From Micromonospora sp. PLK6-60 (GTDB lineage Bacteria; Actinomycetota; Actinomycetes; Mycobacteriales; Micromonosporaceae): DNA of 64,000 bases. Below, piece after piece: positions 24,062 through 32,377 of this stretch. Below the pieces are notes generated by a model that made no database searches, was not told the origin of the DNA, and saw only the letters and a list, made by a program, of their open reading frames with translations. Position 1 is the stretch's first letter. Each line of letters starts with the position of its first letter. Where the stretch lies: assembly GCF_019890675.1 (NCBI RefSeq), contig NZ_JAIOAA010000007.1, forward strand, positions 124,001-188,000, written 5' to 3'. A program made the translations under genes and the position numbers.

Positions 24062-25144
24062 ATGCGCCAGGAAGAGCAGGTCAACAACGACCACCCGGAG
24101 GCCGTGCGGTCCGCGCCGGTGGCGGTACCCCCGCCGGGCGCCCCCACCGGTGATCAGCCGCACCCGCAGGACCGGGCCGAGCTGCCCGAGGAGTCCCTGG
24201 ACGACCGGGGCACCTTCGGCGACCCGGTGCTGGCCGGCGAGCCGGTCGGCGACCGCCGGGACGCCGACGACCTCGACGACACCCGCCCGTACGACGTGCG
24301 CGACGCCGACCGGGACCACGACGGGCGGCGGGACGACGACCGGCGGGCGGTCGACGACCGGATCGACGACGACGAGACCGGACGGCCGGAGTTCCACGAG
24401 CCGGCGCCGCTGCCCACCGCGTTCGGCGCGACCACCGTGGGCGACGCCGTCGCCGCCTCGGCGATGGCCAGCGGCCGGCCGGCCGACGAGCGGGACCCGC
24501 GGGGCGAGGACACCGCCCAGCCGGGTGACGGCGCGCCGGGCCGTACCGACGCCTTCGACGACGAGCGGGCCGACCCGACGGCGGGCGACCGGCTGCACAG
24601 CCGGGAGCACTGGGCGGAGGAGACGGGCGACGAGCGGCGGGACGACGCGCTCGCCGCCGGCGCGGCCGGGTACGGCAGCGCCACCCCGGCCATGGTCGAC
24701 CCGGACGCCGAGGACCGGGAGGCCGACGCCCCCGGTGCGCACCGGGAGCCGGCGGAGACCGACCGGGACGCGCGTACCACGTCGGAGGCCGGGGTGGCCG
24801 CGGCCGGCACGGCCGGGGTGGCCGGCGCCGGCCTCGCCGCGGCGGCCCGGCCGGCGGGCGGCGCCGTGCCGACCGACGCCGCGACCCTCTTCGAGCCGGC
24901 CGCCGCGCAGGGCTTCCGGGACCGCTGGCGCGACGTCCAACTGCGCTTCGTCGACGACCCGCGGGCCGCCGTGGGCGAAGCCCAGTCGCTGGTCGGGGAG
25001 GCCATCGAGGCGCTCTCCACGGCGCTGGCGGCGCAGCGGGACAAGCTCGGCGGCTGGCAGGACGCCGGCGAGGCGGACACCGAGCAGCTGCGGATGGCCG
25101 TCCGCCAGTACCGCGACTTCCTGGACCGCGTGCTCGGCCGCTGA
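24062..25144 (+). CDS. Acidic, largely disordered protein with the same 'VRFVD' C-terminal domain
   Basis: About 360 residues from ATG 24062 (GTG 24059 also possible), after GAGAGGA. Residues 1-270 are low-complexity and rich in Asp, Arg, Glu and Ala, with an Ala/Gly stretch ('AGVAAAGTAGVAGAGLAAAA') that could be a weak membrane segment. Residues about 285-360 carry 'FRDRWRDVQLRFVDDPRAAV' ... 'RMAVRQYRDFLDRVLGR', clearly related to the end of the upstream protein. The genes are 13 bases apart and likely cotranscribed. Function unknown; a strong terminator follows at 25160-25190. Confidence 0.8.
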   Translation: MRQEEQVNNDHPEAVRSAPVAVPPPGAPTGDQPHPQDRAELPEESLDDRGTFGDPVLAGEPVGDRRDADDLDDTRPYDVRDADRDHDGRRDDDRRAVDDRIDDDETGRPEFHEPAPLPTAFGATTVGDAVAASAMASGRPADERDPRGEDTAQPGDGAPGRTDAFDDERADPTAGDRLHSREHWAEETGDERRDDALAAGAAGYGSATPAMVDPDAEDREADAPGAHREPAETDRDARTTSEAGVAAAGTAGVAGAGLAAAARPAGGAVPTDAATLFEPAAAQGFRDRWRDVQLRFVDDPRAAVGEAQSLVGEAIEALSTALAAQRDKLGGWQDAGEADTEQLRMAVRQYRDFLDRVLGR

Positions 25145-25159
25145 GCCCACCACCAGCAG

Positions 25160-25190
25160 AACCCCCGGCCGGTAGCTCCGGCCGGGGGTT
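25160..25190. terminator. Perfect 13-bp hairpin terminator
   Basis: Arms 25160-25172 (AACCCCCGGCCGG) and 25178-25190 with a 5-base loop, followed by TTCTCGT. Lies 15 bases after the gene ending at 25144. Confidence 0.88.
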
Positions 25191-25301
25191 CTCGTCATCT
25201 GCCCCCGGACCACGCGCCAGGCATGAAACGGCGCGATCGGGGTAAGAGCGGACCCGCGATCGGGTTGCGACGACGCGGCACCGCCGCGGAGGGAGTTCAC
25301 C

Positions 25302-26960
25302 ATGGGTGACGGCCTGCGGTTGAACATGAACGGCCTGGACTACCTGATCCTGGCGCTCTACTTCGTCACGGTGCTGGGGGTCGGGTTCGCCGCCCGCCGG
25401 GCGATCCGCACCAGCGTGGACTTCTTCCTCTCCGGGCGCTCCCTGCCCGCCTGGGTGACCGGGCTGGCGTTCGTCTCGGCCAACCTGGGCGCGCTGGAGA
25501 TCATCGGCATGGCCGCCAACGGCGCCCAGTACGGCGCGATGACGCTCCACTACTACTGGATCGGCGCCGTGCCGGCGATGGTCTTCCTGGGCATCGTGAT
25601 GATGCCCTTCTATTACGGCTCGAAGGTCCGCAGCGTCCCGGAATACCTGCGGCTGCGGTTCAACCGGCCGACCCACCTGCTCAACGCGATCAGCTTCGCC
25701 GTCGCCCAGGTGCTGATCGCCGGGGTCAACCTGTACGCGCTCGGGCTGGTGATGCAGGCCCTGCTGGGCTGGCCGCTCTGGGTCGCCATCGTGGTGGGCG
25801 CCTTCATCGTGCTGGCGTACATCACCATCGGCGGGCTCTCCGGCGCGATCTACAACGAGGTGCTCCAGTTCTTCGTGATCCTCGCCGGGCTGATCCCGAT
25901 CACGGTGATCGGGCTGGTGAAGGTGGGCGGCGTCGCCGGTCTGATGGACGCGGTCCGGGGCTCCGATCTCGGCGCGGCCGGGCTGCACACCTGGCAGGGC
26001 ACCGGCAGCACGGACAACCCGCTCGGCGCGCACTGGCTGGGCATCGTGTTCGGGCTCGGTTTCGTGCTCTCCTTCGGCTACTGGACCACCAACTTCGCCG
26101 AGGTGCAGCGCGCCCTGTCGGCCCGGAACATGAGCGCCGCCCGGCGTACGCCGATCATCGCCGCCTACCCGAAGCTGCTCATCCCCCTGGTCACCGTCAT
26201 CCCCGGCCTGGTCGCCCTGGTGACGGTCAAGGGCCTGGGCGCCGAGTCGGGCGACCTGGTCTACAACAACGCCATCCCGCTGCTCATGCGCGACCTGCTG
26301 CCCAACGGGGTGCTCGGGGTCGCGGTGACCGGCCTGCTCGCCTCGTTCATGGCCGGCATGGCGGCCAACGTCAGCGGCTTCAACACCGTGGTCACCTACG
26401 ACATCGTGCAGGCCTACTTCAAGCGGGACCGCTCGGACGAGTACTACGTCCGGGTGGGCCGGATCGCCACCGTGCTGGGCGTGCTGGTGGGCATCGGCAC
26501 GGCGTTCATCGCGGCCGGCTTCAGCAACATCATGAACTACATCCAGGCGCTGTTCTCCCTGTTCAACGCCCCGCTCTTCGCCACCTTCATCATCGGCATG
26601 TTCTGGAAGCGGATGAGCGCGGTGGCCGGTTTCTGGTCGCTGCTGCTGGGCACCCTGGCGGCCCTGTTCACCTACCTGGGCTACAAGTTCTTCGGCTGGT
26701 TCCACTTCAACTCGGACCTGGAGGAGAGCTTCTGGGGCGCCGGCATCGCCTTCGCCACGGTCGCCGTGGTGGCCGCGATCCTCACCCCGCTGACCCGGCC
26801 CAAGCGCGACCACGAGCTGGAGGGGCTGGTGTACGGCATGGCCAACACCCGGCTGGCCGACGACTCGCTGGCCGGCGACGCCGCCTGGTACCGCTCGCCG
26901 GTGCTGCTCGGCGTGGTCGCCGTGATCCTGGCCGCGCTCTTCTACATCCCGGTCTTCTAG
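25302..26960 (+). CDS. Sodium:solute symporter (SSS family)
   Basis: A 552-residue integral membrane protein with about 13-14 hydrophobic segments. 'FFLSGRSLPAWVTGLAFVSANLGALEIIGM' contains the SSS core (FLSGRSLP, SANLGALEI), and 'SFGYWTTNFAEVQRALSARN' and 'TGLLASFMAGMAANVSGFNTV' are typical of the sugar/monocarboxylate SSS branch. ATG follows GGAGGGAG. Substrate is not determinable; the closest pattern is the sugar (SglT/vSGLT-like) branch. A small two-helix membrane protein follows 13 bases later and is probably a partner. Confidence 0.92.
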   Translation: MGDGLRLNMNGLDYLILALYFVTVLGVGFAARRAIRTSVDFFLSGRSLPAWVTGLAFVSANLGALEIIGMAANGAQYGAMTLHYYWIGAVPAMVFLGIVMMPFYYGSKVRSVPEYLRLRFNRPTHLLNAISFAVAQVLIAGVNLYALGLVMQALLGWPLWVAIVVGAFIVLAYITIGGLSGAIYNEVLQFFVILAGLIPITVIGLVKVGGVAGLMDAVRGSDLGAAGLHTWQGTGSTDNPLGAHWLGIVFGLGFVLSFGYWTTNFAEVQRALSARNMSAARRTPIIAAYPKLLIPLVTVIPGLVALVTVKGLGAESGDLVYNNAIPLLMRDLLPNGVLGVAVTGLLASFMAGMAANVSGFNTVVTYDIVQAYFKRDRSDEYYVRVGRIATVLGVLVGIGTAFIAAGFSNIMNYIQALFSLFNAPLFATFIIGMFWKRMSAVAGFWSLLLGTLAALFTYLGYKFFGWFHFNSDLEESFWGAGIAFATVAVVAAILTPLTRPKRDHELEGLVYGMANTRLADDSLAGDAAWYRSPVLLGVVAVILAALFYIPVF

Positions 26961-26973
26961 GAAGGGACGCCGC

Positions 26974-27300
26974 ATGTCCGACCCCCGCGAGCCGCACCAC
27001 TACGACCACGAGTCGTACGACCCGCTCGTCGAGGAGACCGAGGAGGAGCGGGACCGCTCCGCCGCCGCCCGGCTGTTCGACATCCGCCGGGTGATCGGTG
27101 GCCTCTTCGTCGCGTACGGGCTGATCGTCGGCCTGATCGGGCTCTTCGACTCGCCGGCCCAGATCGACAAGGCGCAGGGCCTGCGGATCAACCTCTGGGC
27201 CGGCCTGGCCATGCTGATCTTCGGCCTGATCATGCTGGCCTGGCAGTGGCTCAGCCCCAACGAGACGCCGGCGCCCCGGCACGGCGAGGAGCGCCCCTAG
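26974..27300 (+). CDS. Small two-helix membrane protein downstream of the symporter
   Basis: A 108-residue protein: an acidic N-terminus (about 40 residues with clustered Glu/Asp/His), two membrane segments ('VIGGLFVAYGLIVGLIGLF' and 'LWAGLAMLIFGLIMLAWQW') and a short basic tail. Only 13 bases after the symporter stop with an AGGAAGGGA ribosome site, so the two are cotranscribed. Small membrane partners are common beside SSS transporters; a stabilising or assembly role is inference. Confidence 0.82.
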   Translation: MSDPREPHHYDHESYDPLVEETEEERDRSAAARLFDIRRVIGGLFVAYGLIVGLIGLFDSPAQIDKAQGLRINLWAGLAMLIFGLIMLAWQWLSPNETPAPRHGEERP

Positions 27301-27369
27301 GCCCGGCATGTCCCGGCCCCCGACGGGTACGTCAGGGGGAGCACGAAACCGGACAGGAGGGCAGAGGCG

Positions 27370-27750
27370 ATGACCGATCGGGACCGGGAACGGCCGCTGG
27401 AGGAGAGCCCCGAGGTGGCGGCGGCGGTGGACGACGAGACCACGGTGCCGCAGCTGGTCACCGGTGGCGGCACCGACCCGGACAACCCGTCCTTCGCGGA
27501 GCCCGGGGCGAGCGGGGCGACCGGAGCGACCGAGGACCTGATCGGTGACCCGTACGCGGCCGGCACGGGCGCCACCGGCACCGGCACGGGCGCCGGCGGG
27601 GACAACATCCGCACCGGCGCCGAGCAGCCCTGGGAGCCGGAGGACCTGGTGCGGGCCCGGGGCCAGGACGTGACCCCGGAGAACCTGGAGCGGGCCCGGC
27701 GCGACCTGGCCGAGCTGGGCCGGGCGGCGATCGAACGCACCGTGCCCTGA
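27370..27750 (+). CDS. Small acidic hypothetical protein
   Basis: A 126-residue hydrophilic protein with an ACAGGAGG ribosome site. The sequence is rich in Asp, Glu, Gly, Thr and Pro, with a Gly/Thr/Ala run ('GATGTGTGAGGDN') and a C-terminal helix 'ENLERARRDLAELGRAAIERT'. No recognised domain. 69 bases after the symporter-partner gene, possibly the third gene of that operon. A palindrome of the GTTAAC family follows it. Confidence 0.7.
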   Translation: MTDRDRERPLEESPEVAAAVDDETTVPQLVTGGGTDPDNPSFAEPGASGATGATEDLIGDPYAAGTGATGTGTGAGGDNIRTGAEQPWEPEDLVRARGQDVTPENLERARRDLAELGRAAIERTVP

Positions 27751-27770
27751 CCCACGCGCCCGGACCGGGG

Positions 27771-27826
27771 GTAAGGAGGGGCACCCTGTTAACGCATTTT
27801 GTATAGCAGGGGCCCCCGCTTAACAC
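27771..27826. terminator. GTTAAC/GGGGCCCC-family palindrome (degenerate copy)
   Basis: GTAAGGAGGGGCACCCTGTTAACG and, on the other arm, a diverged complement with TTAACACC. Located 20 bases after the 126-residue gene. The arms carry several mismatches compared with the copy at 42329. Confidence 0.6.
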
Positions 27827-27916
27827 CTGCGCCGTCCCGCCGGTGCGGGCCCACGCCTGCGCCGTCCAGGCGGTGCGGGCCCCGCGTCGGTGCGGCGGGG
27901 TGCGGGCGGACGGGGT

Positions 27917-28003
27917 GGGGCCCCCGGCCGACCGGAGGGGGTCGGGCCGGGGGCCCCGGGGAACCTGCCGCCGCGGTGCCTCACTCCCGCGGCGGCGGGC
28001 AGG
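27917..28003. terminator. Two hairpins downstream of the cellulase gene
   Basis: Arms 27917-27933 / 27940-27957 (GGGGCCCCCGGCC stem with one bulge) and arms 27964-27976 / 27987-28003 (CCTGCCGCCGCGG stem with a bulge). They lie just after the cellulase stop on the minus strand and form a double terminator. Confidence 0.7.
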
Positions 28004-28015
28004 CCGTCGCGCCGG

Positions 28016-29809
28016 TCAGGAGAGCGGCGGGTAGGCGTTCTGCATGAGCTGGCTGAACTGCGCCGCGAACCAGGCACCCGAGATCGGGGCGTTGGGCAGG
28101 GCGCCGGACAGGTTGTTGCCGTTGCGGGCGTTGCCGGTGTACGTCGGGTCGCACATCCGGTCGAAGCCCTTGCCCTCGTTGTTCGGGATGGCGGTGCTGG
28201 AGCCGTCCGACTCACCCGGGGGCTTCACCCAGACGTACGCGTCGATGCCCGACTCCGGGGCGGCCTTCGGCCGCTCGCCGAGGCCCGCGCCGGACTGGTT
28301 GCACCAGTTGCCGGTGTGGTAGCGGCGGTCGACCCGCCCGCCGTCGACGTAGGCGTCGACGCTGGTGTTCGGGCCCGGGCCGGTGGGCCGGGCGGTGCCG
28401 CCCCAACCGTTGCGGGAGGTGTCGATCAGCATGCCGATGCCGGAGTTGAAACCGACCTGCACGAGCTTGTTCCGGAACGCCTGGGCGAAGGAGAGCTCGT
28501 CGACGTACTGGTTCCAGTCGATCCACTTGGACTGGCGGACGGTCTGGCCGTTCACCGAGTCGGTGACCTTGACGTACGGCTCCCGCAGCGCGGAGTAGTT
28601 CGCCGTGTTGACGATGAAGCCGTGCACGTTGTTCACCGTGCTGCCGGACGCCTTGGCGGCGGCCAGGAGCTGGTCGGCGACCGGGCCGAAGTTGCTGTCC
28701 CAGCCGATCCAGCCGTGGTGCGCGGCGTCGACGTAGTTGTAGACGTTGCCGATCGCGCCCAGCTTGGCCAGGGCGTAGCCGACGCCGTTCACGTACGCGC
28801 CGTTGGCCTTGACCGTGTCACACATGACCGTGCCGCCCGCGTTGCCCGAGGTGTTGGTCACCAGGTTGGGCAGCGAGTCGATCTCGACGATGTTGATGAT
28901 CCGCAGGTTCCGGTACTTCGTGTCGGCCTGGATCGCGGCGATCGGGTCGATGTACTCGGCCTTGTAGCGGGGCAGGTCGTCCGGGCCCAGCTCGCCGTTG
29001 GAGGCCAGCGCGGAGCAGTCCCGGCCGGGCAGGTTGTAGATGACGAACTGGATGTAGCCGGCGCCCTGGGCGAGCGCGGCGTCCAGGTGGTCACGGACCC
29101 CCATCGCGCCGTTGGAGCTGCTGTTCGGGGTGCCGTTGATGGCGGCGATCCGGTCGATCCAGACCGCGGTCGGGTTGTTCGACACCCGGCTGCCGCCGGA
29201 CACCGACTCGGCCTTGGCCTTCCACTCCGGGTTCACGTACCCCTTCGCCCCGGCGTACGGGTTGTCCACCTTCTGGCCGGGCGGCGGCGGGGTGGTCGTG
29301 GTGGGGGGCGGGTTGGTCGGCGAGGTGGTGGGCGGGGTGCTGGTCGGCGTGCCGGTGGGCGGCGTGGTGGTGGGCGGGGTGCCACCGTTGCAGACCGTCC
29401 CGTTCAGGGTGAACGAGGTCGGCTTCGGGTTGCTCCCGCTCCAGGACCCGTTGAAGCCGATGGTGGTGCTGGCCCCGCTGGCCAGCGAGCCGTTGTAGGA
29501 CTCGTTCTGCGCGGTGACGTTCTGGCCGCTCTGCGACCATCGGGCCGACCAGCCGTTCACGACCTTCTGCGCGCTGTTCGGGAAGCTGAAGCCGAGGTTC
29601 CAGGAGCTCAGCGGGTCGCCCAGATTCTTGATCGTCACGGTGCCGGTGAAACCACCCGGCCAGTCGCTGGTGGTGTAGTCCACGCTGCACTGGGTCGCGG
29701 CCTGCGCCGCGGTGACCGGGATGGTCACCAGTCCGCCGGCCACCAGGACGCCCGCGCCGGTCAGCGCGAGCGCCCGGCTACGGCCGGACAGCCTTCTCCA
29801 CAGATTCAT
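28016..29809 (-). CDS. Secreted GH6 cellulase (cellobiohydrolase type) with N-terminal CBM2
   Basis: A 597-residue secreted enzyme. The signal peptide has an RR-containing N-terminus and probable cleavage after AQA (about residue 37). A family-2 cellulose-binding module follows (residues about 40-140, Trp in SDWPGGF, SSWNLGF and GWSARW, with paired Cys), then a Pro/Thr linker with repeated PTTTPP / PTGTPT units, then the GH6 catalytic domain. GH6 signatures are present: VIYNLPGRDCSA and IVEIDSLPN. 'WGGTARPTGPG' and 'AYVWVKPPGESDG' fit cellobiohydrolases. A CebR-like operator lies 250 bp upstream and two hairpins follow. It acts on cellulose outside the cell. Confidence 0.96.
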   Translation of the reverse strand: MNLWRRLSGRSRALALTGAGVLVAGGLVTIPVTAAQAATQCSVDYTTSDWPGGFTGTVTIKNLGDPLSSWNLGFSFPNSAQKVVNGWSARWSQSGQNVTAQNESYNGSLASGASTTIGFNGSWSGSNPKPTSFTLNGTVCNGGTPPTTTPPTGTPTSTPPTTSPTNPPPTTTTPPPPGQKVDNPYAGAKGYVNPEWKAKAESVSGGSRVSNNPTAVWIDRIAAINGTPNSSSNGAMGVRDHLDAALAQGAGYIQFVIYNLPGRDCSALASNGELGPDDLPRYKAEYIDPIAAIQADTKYRNLRIINIVEIDSLPNLVTNTSGNAGGTVMCDTVKANGAYVNGVGYALAKLGAIGNVYNYVDAAHHGWIGWDSNFGPVADQLLAAAKASGSTVNNVHGFIVNTANYSALREPYVKVTDSVNGQTVRQSKWIDWNQYVDELSFAQAFRNKLVQVGFNSGIGMLIDTSRNGWGGTARPTGPGPNTSVDAYVDGGRVDRRYHTGNWCNQSGAGLGERPKAAPESGIDAYVWVKPPGESDGSSTAIPNNEGKGFDRMCDPTYTGNARNGNNLSGALPNAPISGAWFAAQFSQLMQNAYPPLS

Positions 29810-30345
29810 GCCACTGATCTCCTTGGGCGAGACCGGGATCCGCGTACGGCCCGGCGAAATCGGCCCGGGCGGCGTCCGGTGGGACGGCCGTCGGTGCCAC
29901 GGGTTTCTTCGGGGGGCGCCCGACCCGGACGGGCGTGGTGGTGGTGTGAGCGACCGGCGCTACCGGTCGGCGGCCCGACGCCGTCCGGATTGACCGGTGC
30001 CCTCGGCGTCTGACTCGGCGCGGTGTGGCTCCCCGAACCGCGTGCAAGCGATTCTCGCATGGGAGCGCTTCCATGGCAATGCCTCGATCGCTGGCGCCGC
30101 AGTGCGGCTCGCCGCCGACCCGGACGGGCCGCCCAACTCCCACCGGACGCCACAAGGCGACCGAGGCCGCCCGGGCGATGCGGGACCGCCGGGGCGGGCG
30201 GCAATCCGGCAGATGTGTCGTAGCACTCGAATGCGGATCAAGCTCAGCTAAATCTAAAACACGAATCTTTCCCCATATAACTCATGAACAGGTCTAACGT
30301 CGGTCGTAGCTCGGAAGTTACCGAGCTCGGGACAACAGGGATGGA
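29810..30345. other. 536-bp intergenic region with cellulase and surface-protein promoters
   Basis: Separates two divergent genes. It contains the CebR-like box at 30060-30073, a small inverted repeat GACCGG-N5-CCGGTC at 29952-29968, and an unusually A/T-rich stretch at 30236-30300 upstream of the surface-protein gene, with a small CTCGG/CCGAG hairpin at 30310-30325. I see no convincing protein-coding gene here. Confidence 0.6.
30060..30073. promoter_or_regulatory. CebR/CelR-type operator
   Basis: TGGGAGCGCTTCCA differs at one base from the perfect 14-bp CebR box TGGGAGCGCTCCCA known from Streptomyces and related cellulolytic actinomycetes. It sits 250 bp upstream of the GH6 cellulase, so the gene is probably repressed by a LacI-family cellobiose sensor encoded elsewhere. 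Confidence 0.75.
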
Positions 30346-31377
30346 GTGACGCAGGTCATGGCAAAGAAGATGCTCGGGAAGGTCGTTGCGGGCGCCGCCC
30401 TGGGTGGCGCGTCCCTGCTGGTGTTCTCGCCCGGTTTCGCGTTCGCGGACGGCGGTCACCACGACGGCGAGGACCGGGACGGGAAGGTCTTCGCCAAGCC
30501 GCATGTCGTCAAGGCCGGCGACAAGGTCGAACTCACCGAAATCTGCTCGCAGGAGCAGGAGCACGCCTTCGTCTGGTCCAAGGTCACCGGCAAGGTGAAG
30601 CTGCACGAGGCCCGCGACGGCGAGCGTGACTGGCGCGACGAGGACAAGGGCGACTGGCGCGAATCGGAGCAGGGCCGCGAGGAGCACGGCAAGGACGAGA
30701 AGGGCAAGCCCGAGGAGGGCAAGCACGAGCCCGGCAAGCCCGAAGAGGGCAAGGGCGAGCAGGGCAAGCCGGAACAGGGCAAGCCCGAAGAGGGCAAGCC
30801 CGGGCCGGGCAAGCCCGAGGATGGCAAGGGCGAGCAGGGGCCGGAGAGCGGGCCCTGGGAGCCGCAGCTGGACGGCCAGGGCGGCGGTTTCGCCGCCGAC
30901 GGCTCCGGCGAGAAGCCGGAGCACGGCAAGCCGGAGCCCGGCGCGGAGCCCGGCAAGGGCGGGCCGGAGCACGAGAAGGGCTACGGCAAGGAGCAGGGCC
31001 ACGAGGAGCACGGCCAGGACTCCTGGAAGAACGAGTACGACAAGTACGGCCAGGAGGAGGACTCCTGGAAGAAGGACCAGAAGGAGTCCGGCTGGGCCGA
31101 CGAGGACGGCTGGGAGCACAAGCGGGACTTCGTCTACTACGGCGAGGCCCGGGTGGACGAGCACGCCAAGCCCGGCCGCTACGAGCTCCAGGGCTCCTGC
31201 GGCGAGGGTGAGCTGGTCGTCCTGCCCCACGGCAGCGTGGACGGCGGTGACGGTGGGATGACCGGCACCGGGCTGGACACGGGCATGGCCGCCGGCGGGG
31301 CCGGCATGCTGGGTGCCGCGGCGCTCGGCGGGATCGTGCTGATGCGTCGGCGTCGGACCGATGGTTCCCTCGTCTGA
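30346..31377 (+). CDS. Secreted, wall- or membrane-anchored Lys-Pro-Glu-rich repeat protein
   Basis: About 343 residues from GTG 30346 (ATG 30358 is an alternative). A signal peptide ('VVAGAALGGASLLVFSPGFAFA') is followed by a short folded-looking part, then a charged repeat region of GKPEEGK / GKPEQGK units, then a second folded part ('KRDFVYYGEARVDEHAKPGRYELQGSC' in pieces, two Cys pairs overall). The C-terminus is sorting-signal-like: GLDTG, a hydrophobic stretch 'MLGAAALGGIVLM' and RRRR. There is no canonical LPXTG. The sortase gene overlaps its 3' end by 17 bases, so it is the likely substrate. Confidence 0.82.
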   Translation: MTQVMAKKMLGKVVAGAALGGASLLVFSPGFAFADGGHHDGEDRDGKVFAKPHVVKAGDKVELTEICSQEQEHAFVWSKVTGKVKLHEARDGERDWRDEDKGDWRESEQGREEHGKDEKGKPEEGKHEPGKPEEGKGEQGKPEQGKPEEGKPGPGKPEDGKGEQGPESGPWEPQLDGQGGGFAADGSGEKPEHGKPEPGAEPGKGGPEHEKGYGKEQGHEEHGQDSWKNEYDKYGQEEDSWKKDQKESGWADEDGWEHKRDFVYYGEARVDEHAKPGRYELQGSCGEGELVVLPHGSVDGGDGGMTGTGLDTGMAAGGAGMLGAAALGGIVLMRRRRTDGSLV

Positions 31378-32317
31378 CGGGACGGCGACACCGGCCGGCG
31401 GCCGTCACGGGAGACCGTGGCGCGCCGCCGGCGCGGCCGTCGTCCTCCTGCTGGCCCTGCTGGGCGCCGGGATGATCGGTGCCGCCACCCGGGGCGGCGC
31501 GCCCCCGCTGCGCCCACCGCAGCCACTGGCCGGGGCCGGACCGGTCGCGACGAGCACCGGGACCGCCGCGACCTGGCCGGAGTCCGACGTCGAGCAGCCG
31601 GAGACCGGTGCGGCGGAAACCGCGGCGACCGCGCCGGCCTCCGACGCCGCCCCCGGCGCGGTCGGAGCGCCCGGCACCGTGGCGGGCCCCGGCACCGTGG
31701 CGGCCCCCGGCACCGCGACGCCCACCGGCGCCGCCCTGTCGCCGGACACCGCCGGCACCCCCAACGCCGCCGGCACGCCGGACGTGCCGCTCCCGCCGGG
31801 AGCCGCCACGCCGGACGTACCCGGTGGCAGCCCGGCCGGCCCCGCCGGACCGGCACCGCTGCCCCGCTCCGCCCCCACCACCATCTCGATCCCCCGGATC
31901 GGGGTGCAGGCCGCCATCATGTCGCTGGGCACCAACCCGGACGGCACGGTCCAGGTGCCGCCGCTGGACGACGCCCTCAAGGCCGGCTGGTACGAACCGG
32001 GGGCCAGCCCCGGCGAGACCGGCAACGCGGTCATCGTCGGCCACGTCGACTCGGCGAAGATCGGACCGGCGGTCTTCTTCAACCTCGGGGCGCTGCAACC
32101 CGGCGACACCATCACGGTGGCCCGCCAGGACGGGCGGAACGCCACCTTCACCGTGGAGCAGGTGACGTCGGTCCCGAAGACCCAGTTCCCGGCCGACCAG
32201 GTCTACGGCCCGAACGACCGGGCCGGCCTGCGGGTGGTGACCTGCGGCGGCACCTTCGACCAGGCCGCCGGCAGCTACCTGAACAACATCGTCGTCTACG
32301 CCACGATGACGAGTTGA
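31361..32317 (+). CDS. Class F-like sortase
   Basis: A 318-residue membrane-anchored transpeptidase. One N-terminal membrane segment (residues about 22-42), a roughly 120-residue Ala/Pro/Thr-rich linker, then the sortase domain from about residue 172 ('TTISIPRIGVQAAI'). The catalytic His228 lies in 'VIVGHVDS' and Cys295 in 'VVTCGGTFD', the class F pattern. No Arg follows the Cys (the tail is SYLNNIVVYATMTS); Arg287 and Arg291 precede it, so the third catalytic residue is uncertain. It overlaps the upstream putative substrate gene by 17 bases, a dedicated substrate/sortase pair. Confidence 0.9.
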   Translation: MVPSSDGTATPAGGRHGRPWRAAGAAVVLLLALLGAGMIGAATRGGAPPLRPPQPLAGAGPVATSTGTAATWPESDVEQPETGAAETAATAPASDAAPGAVGAPGTVAGPGTVAAPGTATPTGAALSPDTAGTPNAAGTPDVPLPPGAATPDVPGGSPAGPAGPAPLPRSAPTTISIPRIGVQAAIMSLGTNPDGTVQVPPLDDALKAGWYEPGASPGETGNAVIVGHVDSAKIGPAVFFNLGALQPGDTITVARQDGRNATFTVEQVTSVPKTQFPADQVYGPNDRAGLRVVTCGGTFDQAAGSYLNNIVVYATMTS

Positions 32318-32323
32318 GCGGGC

Positions 32324-32364
32324 GCGGCCCGGCGCCCGGGGTGACCCCCCGGACGCCGGGCCGC
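32324..32364. terminator. Convergent terminator hairpin (sortase / glutamate dehydrogenase)
   Basis: GCGGCCCGGCGCCCGGGG (from 32324) pairs with its near complement ending at 32364 around a 3-4 base loop, with one mismatch. Lies between convergent genes and can serve both. Confidence 0.75.
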
Positions 32365-32377
32365 TGCGCGTCGTGGC

